Assembly: GCF_001544795.2 (NCBI RefSeq) | Contig: NZ_FCOI02000010.1 | Coordinates: 167,150 to 231,149 of the forward strand | Length of the DNA stretch: 64,000 nucleotides | Source of the DNA: Caballeronia temeraria | GTDB lineage: Bacteria; Pseudomonadota; Gammaproteobacteria; Burkholderiales; Burkholderiaceae | Direction of reading: 5' to 3' | Shown here: in pieces, positions 16,545 through 23,681 of the stretch | Layout: the number at the start of each line of letters is the position of its first letter | Numbering within the stretch: position 1 is the first letter of the stretch | Notes under the pieces: generated by a model | What the model saw: only the letters and a program-made list of their open reading frames with translations | What the model was told of the DNA's origin: nothing | Database searches by the model: none | Position numbers and translations under genes: made by a program

Positions 16545-17513
16545 TCAGCGCGCGAGGACGTCGCGATTCACGATGTTCTGCGTGAGCGTGCCGTCCAGTG
16601 CGCCGATGAGATTTTCCGCGGCGTTGCGCGCCATCGCGTGACGCGTTTCGAGCGTGGCCGAGCCGATGTGCGGCAGCGCCACGACATTTTTCATCGCGAG
16701 CAGCGGCGAATCGGCGGGCAGCGGTTCGTGTTCGAACACGTCGAGACCGGCGCCGCGGATCGTGCCGTTCTGCAGCGCTTCGATGAGCGCGGCTTCGTCG
16801 ACGGTCGGCCCGCGCGAAGCGTTGATCAGGATCGCGTCCGGCTTCATTTTCTTCAGCTCCTTCACGCCGATGAGCCCGCGCGTTTCGGGCGTGAGCGGCA
16901 CTTGCAGGCAGACGAAATCGGAATGTGCGAGGAGCTCATCGAGCTCGACGCGCTTTGCGCCGTAGTCCTTTTCCGCCTGCTCGTTCGGGCTGCGGTTCGT
17001 GTAGAGCACGTTCATGCGAAAGCCGAGCGATGCGCGCCGTGCGACCGCCCCGCCGATGCGTCCCAGGCCGACAATGCCGAGTGTCTTGCCCTGCACATCG
17101 ACGCCGAAGCATGCCTCGCCGATGCTGGCTGTCCAGTTGCCTTCCTTTACCCATTCGGCCAGTTCGACGACGCGGCGCGCGCTGGCGAGGATCAGCGCGA
17201 AGACCGTATCGGCGGTGGATTCGGTGAGCACATCGGGGGTGTGCGTCAGCACGATGCCGCGGCGCGTGAGGTCTTCCACGTTGAATTGGTCGAAGCCTAC
17301 GGAGATCGTCGACAGTGCTTTCAGGCGTGTTGCGCCTTCGATCATGTCGGGGGAGATTTTTATGCTCGCGCCGATGGCACCGTCAGCGTCTTTTAGCGCT
17401 GCGACGAACGCAGCTTCGTCTTTCGGGTCGACGTTCAGCACTTCCGCGTGTTTGCGGAGATAGGTTTCTACGTCGTCGGGCAGGGGTTTGTAGGCTACGA
17501 TTTTTGGCTTCAT
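16545..17513 (-). CDS. kguD: 2-ketogluconate reductase (D-isomer 2-hydroxyacid dehydrogenase)
   Basis: A 322-residue NAD(P)-dependent D-2-hydroxyacid dehydrogenase. It has the Rossmann motif LGIVGLGRIGGAVARRA (about 148-164), the Arg-containing INASRGPTVDE segment, and the catalytic His in ALPHIGSAT with Glu in the preceding LDVFEHEPLP. In the kgu pathway it reduces 2-keto-6-phosphogluconate to 6-phosphogluconate; close relatives are annotated GhrB/TkrA. Context with kguE-K-T and ptxS favours the kgu role. ATG 17513 lacks a strong Shine-Dalgarno. It is cut off from kguT by the inverted-repeat element at 17554-18196. Confidence 0.85.
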   Translation of the reverse strand: MKPKIVAYKPLPDDVETYLRKHAEVLNVDPKDEAAFVAALKDADGAIGASIKISPDMIEGATRLKALSTISVGFDQFNVEDLTRRGIVLTHTPDVLTESTADTVFALILASARRVVELAEWVKEGNWTASIGEACFGVDVQGKTLGIVGLGRIGGAVARRASLGFRMNVLYTNRSPNEQAEKDYGAKRVELDELLAHSDFVCLQVPLTPETRGLIGVKELKKMKPDAILINASRGPTVDEAALIEALQNGTIRGAGLDVFEHEPLPADSPLLAMKNVVALPHIGSATLETRHAMARNAAENLIGALDGTLTQNIVNRDVLAR

Positions 17514-17553
17514 GGTGTGGTTCTTTGCTCGCTGGTCGTCGTGGTTTGGGGAT

Positions 17554-18196
17554 TGTCGCCGGATCCCGTTTTCATGTTGGTCTATTAGCACTGCCCCTGT
17601 GCGGGGCGGCAGTCACTTTCTTTGCTGCTGCAAAGAAAGTAACCAAAGAAAGCAGCTCGTTTAGGCCCGCGGTCACACGTAGTTTAGGTAGTTCTCTCGT
17701 CCCAGGCGGCACTCGCCTAAAGAGTGCCCTCATCACAATCACCGGGCTTGGATCGCGCACGGTCTGTCACATCGCTCCGCTCTACTCGCTGGCTCAGCAC
17801 CAAATAGCTCCGGCCCGCTTCGCGGCCGAGGGGCCAATCGGGTCTGCGCGTGCCTCTTCGCTAACGCTTCCATCTCACCGCACACGCGTCAGGTTGGTTT
17901 CCCTTGCAGACCCCACGGCAGCGCGGAGCGCTGTGCCGGAACTCTTTCGTGCTGAACCAGTATTCTCAGAGGTACTAGCTTGTCAGACCGTGCGCGATCC
18001 AAGCCCGATCGGGCCTTCGAGGGCACTCTTTAGGCGAGTGCCGCCGGGGACGAGAGGACTACCCAACGTGCGTGTGACCGCGGGCCTGAGAAGCTGCTTT
18101 CTTTGGTTACTTTCTTTGCAGCAGCAAAGAAAGTGACTGCCGCCCCGCACAGGGGCAGTGCTAATAGACCAAAAACAAACCGGGATCCGGCGACAA
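17554..18196. repeat. 643-bp inverted-repeat element between kguT and kguD
   Basis: Two arms, 17554-17766 and 17984-18196 (213 bp each), are inverted copies; 17579-17657 matches 18092-18170 perfectly for 79 bp, and the rest differs by scattered substitutions. Each arm contains internal hairpins, such as ACTTTCTTTGC/GCAAAGAAAGT (17615-17640 and 18109-18134) and GGCACTC/GAGTGCC. The 217-bp centre is unpaired. Short open frames inside encode no recognisable protein, and no transposase is present. It fills most of the gap between kguT (stop 18202) and kguD (start 17513). I recall similar repeats from Paraburkholderia and Caballeronia genomes, which suggests a dispersed REP/BIME-like element. Confidence 0.9.
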
Positions 18197-18201
18197 AAAA
18201 A

Positions 18202-19485
18202 TCAAGACCGCACAACAACCCCACCACGAACGGCAGCTTGAGGTTTAACGGCTAACGTAAGCCAAACAGCAAGCAGCAGAGCAGCGCTCATGAACACGTA
18301 AGAGGCGGCCGGCGACCCAGTAGCCCCATTCAAATACCCCACGAAATAGGACCCAACGAACGACCCAAGCGCCCCCATGCTATTGATAAGCGCCATCGCC
18401 CCGCCGGCGACATTCTTCGGCAGCAACTCCGGCACGATCGCAAAGAACGGCCCATACGGCGCATACATCGCCGCGCCCGCGATCACGAGCAACGCATACG
18501 AAGCCCAGAAGTTCGTCGACCCAAGCAGATACGATCCCGCAAACGCCACCGCGCCGATCAGCAGAAACGGCCACACAAACGCCTTGCGCGTCTGAAGCTT
18601 GTCCGAGGCCCACGAAGCCAGCAGCATCGCGATCGTCGCAGCAAGATAGGGCACTGCCGAAAGCCACCCCGTCTCGACCATGCCGAGCGTCGACCCGCTC
18701 TTCAGAATCGAAGGCAGCCACAGCACAAACCCATACACGCCGATGCTCCAGCAGAAATACTGCGCGCACAGCTTGATCACCGCCGGCGACTTGAACGCCT
18801 CGCGATAATTCTTCACCGGCTTGATCGCAGCCTGTTCCGCGCGCAGCGTCGCATCGAGATCGTTCTTCTCCTGGTCCGTGAGCCAGCTCACCTGCGCGGG
18901 CTTGTCCTTCACGATGAACCACCAGATCACCGCCCACACCACGGCAGGCAGCCCTTCCGCGATAAACATATGCCGCCAGCCGAACGAGTTCACGAGATAA
19001 CCTGACACGACCGACATCCACAGCACCGTCACCGGATTGCCGAGAATCAGAAACGTATTCGCGCGCGAGCGTTCCGATTTCGTGAACCAGTTCGCGATGA
19101 ACACGAGCATCGCCGGCATCACCGCCGCCTCGACGACGCCCAGCACGAAGCGGATCGCCATCAGCGACGGAATATTGCTCACCATGCCCGTGAGCGTCGC
19201 GCAGCCGCCCCACAGGACGAGGCTCCAGAACACGAGCTTCTTCACGCTGCGGCGCTCGGCGTAAATCGCGCCCGGAATCTGGAAGAAAAAGTAGCCGAGA
19301 AAAAACAGCGCGCCGATCAGCGACGACAAACCCTTGCTGATGCCGAGATCCTGATTGATGCCCGCAGCCGACGCGAAGCCGTAGTTGGCTCGGTCGAGAT
19401 ACGCGAGGCTGTACGTGATGAAAACGATCGGCATGATCGCCCACCAGCGGCGCACGGCCAGCGTGGGAGTGGAAGAACTTTGCAT
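18202..19485 (-). CDS. kguT: MFS transporter, 2-ketogluconate transporter-like
   Basis: A 427-residue major facilitator protein of the anion:cation symporter group, with twelve predicted membrane helices. LAYLDRANYGFASAAG in helix 1 and the GYFFFQIPGAIYAERRSVKKL loop match sugar-acid transporters such as KguT. It lies 43 bp downstream of kguK and probably brings 2-ketogluconate across the inner membrane. ATG 19485 (MQSSSTP) has GGAGA upstream; the earlier ATG 19503 is less likely. The gene ends next to the inverted-repeat element. Confidence 0.87.
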   Translation of the reverse strand: MQSSSTPTLAVRRWWAIMPIVFITYSLAYLDRANYGFASAAGINQDLGISKGLSSLIGALFFLGYFFFQIPGAIYAERRSVKKLVFWSLVLWGGCATLTGMVSNIPSLMAIRFVLGVVEAAVMPAMLVFIANWFTKSERSRANTFLILGNPVTVLWMSVVSGYLVNSFGWRHMFIAEGLPAVVWAVIWWFIVKDKPAQVSWLTDQEKNDLDATLRAEQAAIKPVKNYREAFKSPAVIKLCAQYFCWSIGVYGFVLWLPSILKSGSTLGMVETGWLSAVPYLAATIAMLLASWASDKLQTRKAFVWPFLLIGAVAFAGSYLLGSTNFWASYALLVIAGAAMYAPYGPFFAIVPELLPKNVAGGAMALINSMGALGSFVGSYFVGYLNGATGSPAASYVFMSAALLLAVWLTLAVKPQAAVRGGVVVRS

Positions 19486-19528
19486 GGTTGTCTCCGAACG
19501 CACTTCGGTTGAGTCTCGTGGATGGCTC

Positions 19529-20530
19529 TCAGGCCAGATCGAACGCGGCTTTGGCCGTCTTGTCGTTGGAATCCTGCGCTTCCAGCCGATCGAGCGCGGC
19601 GCGCGCCGGCAGGCCCTCGCTATCGCCGATCACCTGAATCGCCAGCGCGCCGATGCGGTTGCCGCGCGCGATCGCATGACGCACGTCGCGCCCTTCGAGC
19701 AGCGCGCTCACGACGCCGACCGCGAAGCCATCGCCCGCGCCGACCGTATCGACGACATTGTCGACCGGCACGCCCGGCACGATGCCCTGCTCGCCGTCCG
19801 CCGTGCGAAAGTACGCGCCGTGCGCGCCCAGCTTCACGACGACGCCCTTCGCGCCCCGTTCGAGGTAGAACGCGGCGATGTCCTCCGGCTTCGCATAGCC
19901 CGTCAGCGTCAATCCCTCCGACACGCCCGGCAGCACCCAGTCCGCCAGCGCGGCGAGCGCGTTGAGCGATTCGGCCATCGCCTCGCGCGACGGCCACAGC
20001 GTCGGGCGCAGGTTCGGATCGAACGAAATCGTCTTGCCTGCTGCACGCATTTCGCGGGCCATGTGGAACGCGAGTTCGCGCGAAGTCGCCGAAATCGCCG
20101 GCGCGACGCCCGTCAGATGCAAATGACGCGCGCCGAGCACGTAGTCGGCGCAGTAATCGTCGAGCGACAGATGGCTCGCCGCCGAGCCCTTGCGGAAATA
20201 TTCGACGGCCGGATCGCTGCCGTCGTCGCATTTGCCCTTGAGCTGGAAACCGGTCGGATAACGCTCGTCGATCGTCACGCGGCGCGCGTCGATGCCTTCG
20301 GATGCCAGCACGTCGAGCACATAACGGCCGAACGAATCGTTGCCGACGCGGCTCATCCAGCCCACCTTGAAGCCTAAACGCGACAAACCGATCGCCACGT
20401 TCAGGTCCGCGCCCGCGACACGCTTCGTGAATTGACCGGCCTTCGCGAGATCGCCAGTGACGGCCGCGACGAACATCGTCATCGCTTCGCCGTAGGTGAC
20501 GACGTCGAGGGCTTCAGGCTTGGCTTGCAT
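19529..20530 (-). CDS. kguK: 2-ketogluconokinase (PfkB family)
   Basis: A 333-residue ribokinase-family sugar kinase. N-terminal substrate motif is VTYGEAMTMFVA; AGADLNVAIGLSRLG is the PfkB signature 1 region, and the ATP/anion-hole motif VDTVGAGDGFAVGVVSALL is at about 261-279 with Asp as base. Automated annotation would call it 2-dehydro-3-deoxygluconokinase; placed between kguE and kguT it more likely phosphorylates 2-ketogluconate at C6. ATG 20530 is chosen because AAAGGA lies seven bases upstream and the open frame before it is repeat-like, noncoding sequence. Confidence 0.88.
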   Translation of the reverse strand: MQAKPEALDVVTYGEAMTMFVAAVTGDLAKAGQFTKRVAGADLNVAIGLSRLGFKVGWMSRVGNDSFGRYVLDVLASEGIDARRVTIDERYPTGFQLKGKCDDGSDPAVEYFRKGSAASHLSLDDYCADYVLGARHLHLTGVAPAISATSRELAFHMAREMRAAGKTISFDPNLRPTLWPSREAMAESLNALAALADWVLPGVSEGLTLTGYAKPEDIAAFYLERGAKGVVVKLGAHGAYFRTADGEQGIVPGVPVDNVVDTVGAGDGFAVGVVSALLEGRDVRHAIARGNRIGALAIQVIGDSEGLPARAALDRLEAQDSNDKTAKAAFDLA

Positions 20531-20548
20531 GTCGGTGTCCTTTGCAGA

Positions 20549-20604
20549 TGAATGCTGAATGCAAAATGCGTAATTCAAAATGCCGCTCAAAATGCCGAAA
20601 TGCG
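20549..20604. repeat. Degenerate AAAATGC repeat at the kguE end/kguK leader
   Basis: On the plus strand the string contains GAATGCAAAATGCG, TTCAAAATGCC, CTCAAAATGCC and GAAATGCG, a loose tandem of about eight to eleven bases. It covers the 56-bp gap between the genes and supplies the last codons and stop of kguE. A similar stretch in the opposite orientation lies at about 11937-11992. Confidence 0.55.
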
Positions 20605-21396
20605 TTCGACCTGGCGAGCCGCGTCCGCGTCGAGCGAGGCGTCCGCGCCGGGAATGAACGGATATTCGATGCCGCGCGGCACATCGCCGGGCAAATGCGC
20701 GAGCAGCGTCGCGAAACGCGCGTCGCCGTTTGCGGGCGCGGCGGCGAAACGGCGCGCGCCCTCGCCCATCACCGCCTTGCAGTGCACATAGCCGACGTAG
20801 GGCGCGAGACGCTTCACGGCGTCGAGCGGGTCTTGCTCTGCCCAGTGCCAGTTGCCGGTGTCGAAGGTCATCGCGAGGCCGCTTCGGGCCGGCAGCGCCG
20901 TGAAAAGCGCGTCGAACGCGCCGATCGTGCCGCCCGCCTTCAGTTGCCCGTTCTCCACGACGACGCGCGCCTTCGATTCGGCGATTGCCGACATTAAACG
21001 GTCGAGCGTCGCCGCATCGGTCGCTACGCTGGTTTCCGTGCCGCCCAGTTGCAGCTTGACGATGCGCGCGCCGAGCGCAGCAGCCTCATCGATGGCAAGT
21101 TTGAGTGTGTCGAGATCGAGCGAACCGTCGTCGCGAAACAGCGTTGCGGGCGTCGAATGGACGGCCCACAAACCCTGCCCGCGAATCCGTTCGCCCAGTT
21201 GCGCGAGCGCTCCCACTTGCGCATCGGTTTCGCTCGCGAATAGTTCGCGGCGCACTTCGAAGCCGCCAGCGCCCGCACGCGCCGCAGCGGCAGCCCAGAC
21301 CGAGTGGCCGTCGCGACGGATCGCATCCGCGCCGAACGCGCTCGCGACGATCACGACTTCGGTACGCTGGCCATCGATGCGGGATTTTTGATTCAC
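20587..21396 (-). CDS. kguE: KguE-like sugar epimerase/isomerase (TIM barrel)
   Basis: A 269-residue xylose-isomerase-like TIM-barrel protein. ARAGAGGFEVRRELFASE near the N-terminus, RVVVENGQLKAGGT and MTFDTGNWHWAEQDPLDAV carry metal-binding acidic residues of this superfamily. It is the first gene of the kgu operon, as in Pseudomonas; its exact reaction is not well established. Start is uncertain. The frame is open to ATG 21450, but that codon and ATG 21435 overlap or abut a PtxS-type operator (21436-21449). GTG 21396 (fMet-NQKSRIDG) gives the family's usual length and leaves the operator in the promoter. Confidence 0.8.
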   Translation of the reverse strand: MNQKSRIDGQRTEVVIVASAFGADAIRRDGHSVWAAAAARAGAGGFEVRRELFASETDAQVGALAQLGERIRGQGLWAVHSTPATLFRDDGSLDLDTLKLAIDEAAALGARIVKLQLGGTETSVATDAATLDRLMSAIAESKARVVVENGQLKAGGTIGAFDALFTALPARSGLAMTFDTGNWHWAEQDPLDAVKRLAPYVGYVHCKAVMGEGARRFAAAPANGDARFATLLAHLPGDVPRGIEYPFIPGADASLDADAARQVERISAF

Positions 21397-21435
21397 TTGC
21401 GTCTCACTCTCGGTTTTGGCCCCGAAAATCCTCAT

Positions 21436-21449
21436 TGGAACCGGTTCCA
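21436..21449. promoter_or_regulatory. PtxS-type operator of the kgu operon
   Basis: TGGAACCGGTTCCA is a perfect 14-bp palindrome 39 bp before the preferred kguE start. It differs from the described Pseudomonas PtxS core, TGAAACCGGTTTCA, by one base in each half-site and keeps the central AACCGGTT of LacI-family sites. The ptxS-like gene lies in the same locus, so derepression by 2-ketogluconate is a reasonable inference. Confidence 0.75.
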
Positions 21450-21536
21450 TAAACGTTTTTCAAAAAAGACGCCGCAGCGCCCGTGTGAGAACGAATGGTG
21501 CGTCAGACCGCCGCCAGCGCGCCATAGTGGAATTCC

Positions 21537-22427
21537 CTAGCCGAGCAAACCGGGCTCTTCGCACAGTTCCAGAAAACGGGCTGCGACACGCGACGGCGTG
21601 GCCGCGTGCGGCAGAAGGATCGAGAAACGACGCGTGAGCGGTTGCGGCGCGATGCGCACGCGCCGCAACGCGCTGTCCTCGTGACGAATCGACATCGCCG
21701 ACACGAAGCCGATGCCCATGCCCGCGCGCACCGCCTCCTTCACGCCCTCCACGCCCGCGATTTCGAGCGCGACGCGCATCGGCGCATCGCAATCGGCGAA
21801 CGCGCGCTCGATGATCTGCCGCACGCCCGAGCCGGGCTCGCGCAGCACGAGCGGGTGCTCGCTCAACGCGTCCAGCGTGGCGGCATCGCGTCCGTCGGCG
21901 AGTGGATGGCCGTTCGGCAGAATCGCGACGATCTCGTCCTCGCGCCACGACGTGACGGTCGTGCCGAGCGGCAGATCGTGGCCGGGCGAGCCTTCGACCA
22001 GCGCGATATCGAGCGAGCCGAGCGCGGCGACGATATCGGCCGTATTGCCGTCGATGGTCGTCACGAGCACATCCGGATACCGCTTGTGAAACGCCGCGAT
22101 CAGATACGGCAGCAAATAACTCGCGGGCGTCGTGCTCGCGCCGATGCGCAGCGTGCCGCGCTCCAGCCCGCGCAACGCGTCGCGCAGCGCGTGCGCCGCG
22201 CGGAAAGTCTCGCGCAGCCGCTCCGCGTGGCCGAGCAACTGCTCGCCGGCGGCGGTCAGGCGCACGCCGCGCCCGTCGCGCTGATAGAGCGGCTCGCCGA
22301 ATTCATCCTGCAGCAAGCGCAATTGCCCCGACACCGCGGGCTGCGACAGATGCAGCGCCACCGCCGCGCGGCTGATATTGCCGTGCTCCGCCACTGTCGC
22401 GAAAGTTATCAGTTGTTCCGGGGTCAT
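21537..22427 (-). CDS. LysR-family regulator, YeiE-like
   Basis: A 296-residue LysR-type protein: HTH MTPEQLITFATVAEHGNISRAAVALHLSQPAVSGQLRLLQDEFG (1-44), then an effector domain of the CysB/CbbR-like class (LRIGASTTPASYLLPYLIAAF from about 93; GIGFVSAMSIR near 220). It is divergent from a yeiH homologue by 116 bp. In enterobacteria YeiE is the divergent partner of yeiH and has been described as sulfite-sensing. I therefore infer that it responds to sulfite and controls yeiH-soeABC; the sequence alone does not prove the ligand. Confidence 0.85.
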   Translation of the reverse strand: MTPEQLITFATVAEHGNISRAAVALHLSQPAVSGQLRLLQDEFGEPLYQRDGRGVRLTAAGEQLLGHAERLRETFRAAHALRDALRGLERGTLRIGASTTPASYLLPYLIAAFHKRYPDVLVTTIDGNTADIVAALGSLDIALVEGSPGHDLPLGTTVTSWREDEIVAILPNGHPLADGRDAATLDALSEHPLVLREPGSGVRQIIERAFADCDAPMRVALEIAGVEGVKEAVRAGMGIGFVSAMSIRHEDSALRRVRIAPQPLTRRFSILLPHAATPSRVAARFLELCEEPGLLG

Positions 22428-22543
22428 TTATCGTAAATATCAGCGCGTCCGATACTTCACATTCTAAATCACGATTTTTCATATTGATATATCGAGAATA
22501 GGATTAGCCCATCGAGTCATCCAACATTCCAACGGGTTCTTCC
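22428..22543. promoter_or_regulatory. Divergent control region between YeiE-like regulator and yeiH
   Basis: A 116-bp gap that is notably AT-rich at 22432-22505 compared with surrounding DNA, with short dyads such as GATATATC and several T-N11-A arrangements. It must contain promoters for both directions and is the natural place for the LysR-type site. I cannot define one operator with confidence. Confidence 0.4.
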
Positions 22544-23614
22544 ATGTCAACGGTCCAGTCCGCCCAAGCCCTGGCGCCCGCCGCGCCCTCCACGCGCGGG
22601 CAGCTCAACGGCATTCTCTTCGTCGCATTGTTCGCCGCCGCCGTCACGCGCCTCGCCTCGGTGCCCGCCATCGCCGGGCTTGGCATCAGTCCGCTGATCG
22701 TCGGCATCGTGGCGGGCGCGATCTACGGCAACGCATTGCGTCACGGCATGCCCGACAGCTGGGCCGCCGGCGTCAACTTCTCCGCGCGCAAGCTGCTGCG
22801 CATCGCGGTCGCGTTCTTCGGGCTGCGCGTGAGCCTTCAGGAAATCGCGCAAGTCGGCGTGTCCGGATTCACGGTGTCGGTGCTGGTCGTCGTGAGCACG
22901 CTCGTGATCGGCACGTGGGCCGGCATGAAGCTGATGAAGCTCGATCGCGATACCGCCCTCCTCACGGCAGCCGGCAGCGCGATTTGCGGCGCGGCCGCGG
23001 TGCTCGCGTTCGAATCGACGCTGCAATCGAAGCCGCACAAGAGCGCGATGGCCGTCGGCAGCGTCGTGCTGTTCGGCACGCTCTCGATGTTCCTCTACCC
23101 GCTCGCGCTCAACGCCGGCTGGTTGCATCTCGATACGCTCGGCGCAGGCCTGTTCTTCGGCGGCACGATCCACGAAGTGGCGCAGGTCGTGGGCGCGGCG
23201 AGCAACGTGAGCCCGGAAGCGACGCATATCGCGACCATCGTCAAGATGACGCGCGTGATGCTGCTGGTTCCGGTGCTGCTCGTGATCGGTTTCTGGATCA
23301 GCCGCTCGCGCAATGCGGCGGACGGCGCGGCGCAGGGCAAAGGCAAGATCGCGGTGCCCTGGTTCGCACTCGGCTTTCTCGCGCTCGTCATCGTGAACTC
23401 GCTGCATGTTTTGCCCGATGTCGCCACGAGCACGATCAACACGCTCGACACCTTCGCGCTCACGATGGCCATGACCGCGCTCGGCATGGAAACGCGCATC
23501 GCGCAGATTCGTCAGGCCGGCCCGCGTGCTCTGGCCACCGGCGCGATCCTGTATGTGTGGCTCGTCGGCGGCGGCCTGCTGATCACGCTCGGCGTCGAGC
23601 GTCTCTTCGGGTGA
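22544..23614 (+). CDS. yeiH: YeiH family membrane protein, putative sulfate/sulfite exporter
   Basis: A 356-residue UPF0324 (YeiH) inner-membrane protein with about ten transmembrane helices. Conserved blocks include GISPLIVGIVAGAIYGN, RIAVAFFGLRVSLQEIAQVG, GSAICGAAAVLAFE and FFGGTIHEVAQVVGA. The family is annotated as putative sulfate exporter, and yeiH has been tied to sulfite tolerance through YeiE. Here it is followed 67 bp later by soeABC, which supports a role in removing sulfite or its product sulfate. The start ATG 22544 (MSTVQSAQ) follows a short gap after the divergent regulator. Confidence 0.88.
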   Translation: MSTVQSAQALAPAAPSTRGQLNGILFVALFAAAVTRLASVPAIAGLGISPLIVGIVAGAIYGNALRHGMPDSWAAGVNFSARKLLRIAVAFFGLRVSLQEIAQVGVSGFTVSVLVVVSTLVIGTWAGMKLMKLDRDTALLTAAGSAICGAAAVLAFESTLQSKPHKSAMAVGSVVLFGTLSMFLYPLALNAGWLHLDTLGAGLFFGGTIHEVAQVVGAASNVSPEATHIATIVKMTRVMLLVPVLLVIGFWISRSRNAADGAAQGKGKIAVPWFALGFLALVIVNSLHVLPDVATSTINTLDTFALTMAMTALGMETRIAQIRQAGPRALATGAILYVWLVGGGLLITLGVERLFG

Positions 23615-23681
23615 CCGAGGCACTGAAGTACCCGTCGCGCGAGAACCCCCTCGCGCGACATCGCTTTTTGAAGGAGCACTC

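Noticed and set aside
17315..18136. 273-codon open frame across the inverted repeat
   Set aside because: It runs from inside kguD through repeat DNA, and the arms give similar peptides in both orientations, as expected from noncoding inverted copies.
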